DNA from: Paramuribaculum sp.
Lineage (GTDB): Bacteria; Bacteroidota; Bacteroidia; Bacteroidales; Muribaculaceae
DNA: 64,000 bases
Reading direction: 5' to 3'
NCBI GenBank assembly: GCA_022511125.1
Contig: JAFLSD010000001.1
Location: 248,001 to 312,000, forward strand
Shown: positions 61,803-64,000 of the stretch, piece by piece
Layout: every line of letters begins with the position of its first letter
Numbering within the stretch: position 1 is the stretch's first letter
Notes under the pieces: model-generated
What the model was told of the DNA's origin: nothing
The model's database searches: none
The model's input: only the letters and a program-made list of their open reading frames with translations
Made by a program: the position numbers and the translations under genes

Positions 61803-62967
61803 AACTCTTAATTTTCTTAATGTTGCTTAGCTCAGTGTCACTCAACGAAGAGTTTACATCTGTATATCGAGGATTATACCAGCTGAACTGAGAGAAATAT
61901 TCGCGAAGATCATCACTCTGGAAGATATAACCGTGGCGAGCATAGATGTAATTTCTCATAATCCTGAGTTCTTTTTTAGACTTGCCCGAGAGGTCGGCAG
62001 CAGTGGCCTTTCTTTGTAAGAGCCATGAGTAGTTATCAGACGAATAAGACGGTGCCACGACAGTGCGACCTCCCTTTTTCTCATAGTTCTGAATGGCTTT
62101 GATGTTGCTCTGTTCGAGCGGGGTAAGCAATGAGTTTACATCTGAATATTTAGGGGTGTACCAGCTGAACTTCGAGAAATATTCACGCAAATCGGGACTC
62201 TTGAAAATATATCCGTGACGTGCGAAGATGTAATTTCTCATGATTCTAAGATCATCCTTGCTCTTCGTAGACAGATCCGAATCGGTGACGAGCCTTTGTG
62301 TGACAAAATAATATTCATCTCCTGCTGCATCCTGATCGGAACCTCTGAATTTATCGGGTTTAATCTTATCGTAGATAGACTGCCGTCCTTCGTTTCCGTC
62401 ATTAAACGTGGCAGTCATCGCGCCCACTACTATTTCCACATCAGTGAAAGCCTTATTATCCTGGTTGATATTTCGAATCATCTGTCGGAAATATGATTTG
62501 AGCTGTTCCTGCACCTCCTCCATCATCTTAGGTGACACTTCGGGATTGTTAAAACCAGTTCGGCTATCGATCATCTCCATTTCCCCACCTGAATACCTGA
62601 ATCTGACAGCCTGATTTCCGGTTTCTATCCGCACGCTGTTGACATCATACCGGAGTGCGACAATGTCGGGTTTTTCTACCGTCCACTTACCTTTCACTCC
62701 AACTGAGAAGGGAATGTCAATATCCTTGCCATAGGAATCATATTCGACTTTCCCTGAAAAAAGCTGCATGAAATCTCCTTCATCTTCATCTCTTCCTTCA
62801 AAGACAATGATTTCATTGACTTTCATGTCGTCGAGATTGCCGGATAATTCGGTTTTCCAGTCAGTTTCCCAAATACCGCGGATTTTGCCTGAAATGTCTT
62901 CTTTTTTTTGACATGACACAATTGACAACATTAACGCGAGCGTCATAAACAGGCTCTTATTCTTCAT
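61795..62967 (-). CDS. Lipoprotein with two YARHG domains
   Basis: 390 residues. The lipobox MLSIVSCQKK is at the N-terminus. Residues about 25-220 form an unassigned, strand-rich region. Two tandem YARHG domains follow (about 225-297 and 319-390), each with RNYI-ARHGYIF, a DLREYFS-FSWY stretch and a terminal NIK-I--YE. The copies are highly similar, so they arose by duplication. YARHG domains are extracellular and often sit with peptidoglycan enzymes; an M15 peptidase follows directly here. Confidence 0.88.
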   Translation of the reverse strand: MKNKSLFMTLALMLSIVSCQKKEDISGKIRGIWETDWKTELSGNLDDMKVNEIIVFEGRDEDEGDFMQLFSGKVEYDSYGKDIDIPFSVGVKGKWTVEKPDIVALRYDVNSVRIETGNQAVRFRYSGGEMEMIDSRTGFNNPEVSPKMMEEVQEQLKSYFRQMIRNINQDNKAFTDVEIVVGAMTATFNDGNEGRQSIYDKIKPDKFRGSDQDAAGDEYYFVTQRLVTDSDLSTKSKDDLRIMRNYIFARHGYIFKSPDLREYFSKFSWYTPKYSDVNSLLTPLEQSNIKAIQNYEKKGGRTVVAPSYSSDNYSWLLQRKATAADLSGKSKKELRIMRNYIYARHGYIFQSDDLREYFSQFSWYNPRYTDVNSSLSDTELSNIKKIKSYE

Positions 62968-63002
62968 TTTTTCAGCAGTAAAAAAGTTAGACGATAATTA
63001 AT

Positions 63003-63902
63003 TCAGCGACGAGTTTTCTTTCGTTTAGTGGCAATTTTAGTCTTGCTTGATTTTTTCTTGGAAGCTTTGACTTTGGAAGAGCTTTTCTTGCCTTTCTTCG
63101 ATTTTTTTGCCGAAGTGGTTTTGGATTTTCCGGAGAAATTGAGTCCGGAGTAGGCAGACTGCATGAAGCTGTTAGAGGCGCGGACCGTTTCATGGAGTGG
63201 TCGTCCATCCTGGGAGAGATCATGTAGGAACAGCCATTCATATACCTCGGGTATATAGAACATTCGTGCAGGCTGAGAATGATTCATTCCGGGAATACGG
63301 TCATAGATGAGACGCGTTCCACGATGTTCGGAGTTGTTGATGATATCGACAATCCTGTCGCTCTGACTGACAGCAACAGCGTTGTCACCGGTTCCATGGA
63401 CAATCCAGAGAGGTAGCTTTCCGAGATTGGATATATTTTTGACGGTGCCTCCGCCACACATAGCGATAGCGGCTGCAATTTCGTCGGGATAGGTAGCGGC
63501 AAAGTCGATAGTTCCGTATCCTCCGAGGCTCATTCCGAGAACATATACGCGGTTAGGATCGACATTCTGATTTTTTATGGCCCAATCCATTATTTCCTTG
63601 ATTTTAGCGGGCTTCCAAGACCCTCCTGGATTCTGCGGGGCAACGACATAGGCATCGATATTTCGACCTCTCTCGAGGGCGTCGATAGTACCATAGCGTT
63701 TCACCTGATTCAAATCGTTACCGCAAAGACTCGCTCCATGCAGGAAAATGACGAGGGGTTTTGGTTCGTTAAGGTCGTCGGGAACCGCCAACCAGAATTT
63801 ATATCCTCCCGCAGCCACAGCTCCGTGGGGATCGGCCTTTCGAGCCGACACCGAGCCGACACAAAGGCAAAATAGACATATTATAAAAAGTTTTTTAATC
63901 AT
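63003..63902 (-). CDS. Secreted alpha/beta-hydrolase esterase with basic C-terminal tail
   Basis: 299 residues. The signal peptide is FIICLFCLCVGSVSARK. The core (25-255) is an alpha/beta hydrolase of the PHB depolymerase/esterase D-like type: VIFLHGASLCGND (oxyanion region), VLGMSLGGYGTID (nucleophile elbow), IVHGTGDNAV (Asp) and GMNHSQPARMF (His). The last 43 residues (257-299) contain 21 lysines or arginines and no acidic residue, like a histone tail. The start overlaps the preceding gene by four bases. Confidence 0.87.
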   Translation of the reverse strand: MIKKLFIICLFCLCVGSVSARKADPHGAVAAGGYKFWLAVPDDLNEPKPLVIFLHGASLCGNDLNQVKRYGTIDALERGRNIDAYVVAPQNPGGSWKPAKIKEIMDWAIKNQNVDPNRVYVLGMSLGGYGTIDFAATYPDEIAAAIAMCGGGTVKNISNLGKLPLWIVHGTGDNAVAVSQSDRIVDIINNSEHRGTRLIYDRIPGMNHSQPARMFYIPEVYEWLFLHDLSQDGRPLHETVRASNSFMQSAYSGLNFSGKSKTTSAKKSKKGKKSSSKVKASKKKSSKTKIATKRKKTRR

Positions 63903-64000
63903 TGGAGTGTAATTTTGTAAATACCATTAGTCCTCGACCCAAGAATGATGGAATTATCCACAATAGCAGGTGAGGATTCGAAATTATGTCCCACTTTTTC
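63899..64000 (-). CDS. End of a beta-propeller protein, partial
   Basis: Only the last 33 residues are in the window (SSPAIVDNSIILGSRTNGIY and a short tail KITLQ). The pattern SSPAIVDNSIILGSRTNGIY is that of a PQQ-like propeller blade. The stop overlaps the start of the esterase gene (ATGA), so it is in the same operon. The family call is tentative because of the short length. Confidence 0.55.
   Translation of the reverse strand, partial: EKVGHNFESSPAIVDNSIILGSRTNGIYKITLQ

Overview
This window comes from a Bacteroidales bacterium. Three things support this: a SusC/SusD outer-membrane pair with secreted mannan hydrolases, promoters of the Bacteroidetes type (a -7 box TAnnTTTG, sometimes with a -33 TTTG, and AT-rich start regions without strong Shine-Dalgarno sequences), and an arginine operon of the N-succinyl type. 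The G+C content of about half and the gene set suggest Muribaculaceae, but that is an inference. No rRNA, tRNA, CRISPR array, insertion sequence or prophage was recognised.

Layout. 1-6.6 kb: the end of a type III glutamine synthetase, a small lipoprotein, a strongly structured intergenic element, malate dehydrogenase, a flavin reductase/thioredoxin pair, an ORF6N protein and recA. 6.6-14.7 kb: an eight-gene minus-strand arginine operon (GNAT acyltransferase, argG, argC, argD, argF', argB, argE', argH). 14.8-24 kb: a decayed lipoprotein gene, then a four-gene envelope operon (unknown protein, cyclophilin, M16 protease, alpha/beta hydrolase), phoH, a BI-1 membrane protein, argS and a secreted M64 protease. 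24-33.5 kb: a beta-mannan utilisation locus (SusD, SusC, GH130 phosphorylase, GH26 and GH5 lipoprotein mannanases). 33.5-41.4 kb: an MscS channel, a kinase-dead-looking PfkB protein, a TPR protein, ribH, a nucleoside kinase, a glycosyltransferase, a Sel1 protein and a thioredoxin. 41.5-60.5 kb: two RND tripartite efflux operons flanking a prenyl synthase/glycosyltransferase/radical SAM/LD-carboxypeptidase cluster, rnhB, a response regulator and a Na/Pi transporter. 60.9-64 kb: a cluster of exported proteins (M15 peptidase, YARHG lipoprotein, basic-tailed esterase, end of a beta-propeller protein).

How the genes work together. The arginine operon covers acylation of glutamate through to arginine without carbamoyl-phosphate synthase. 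In the mannan locus, surface lipoprotein mannanases cut the chain, SusCD import the oligosaccharides, and the GH130 enzyme phosphorolyses mannosyl-glucose in the cytoplasm. The most unusual signal is a 39-bp sequence present twice, perfectly conserved and in opposite orientation, each time exactly 19 bp upstream of a Bacteroidetes -7 box. One copy drives the M64 protease and the other drives no obvious gene. A second candidate is a 140-bp nested inverted repeat near 1.8-1.9 kb that would fold into a long RNA hairpin.
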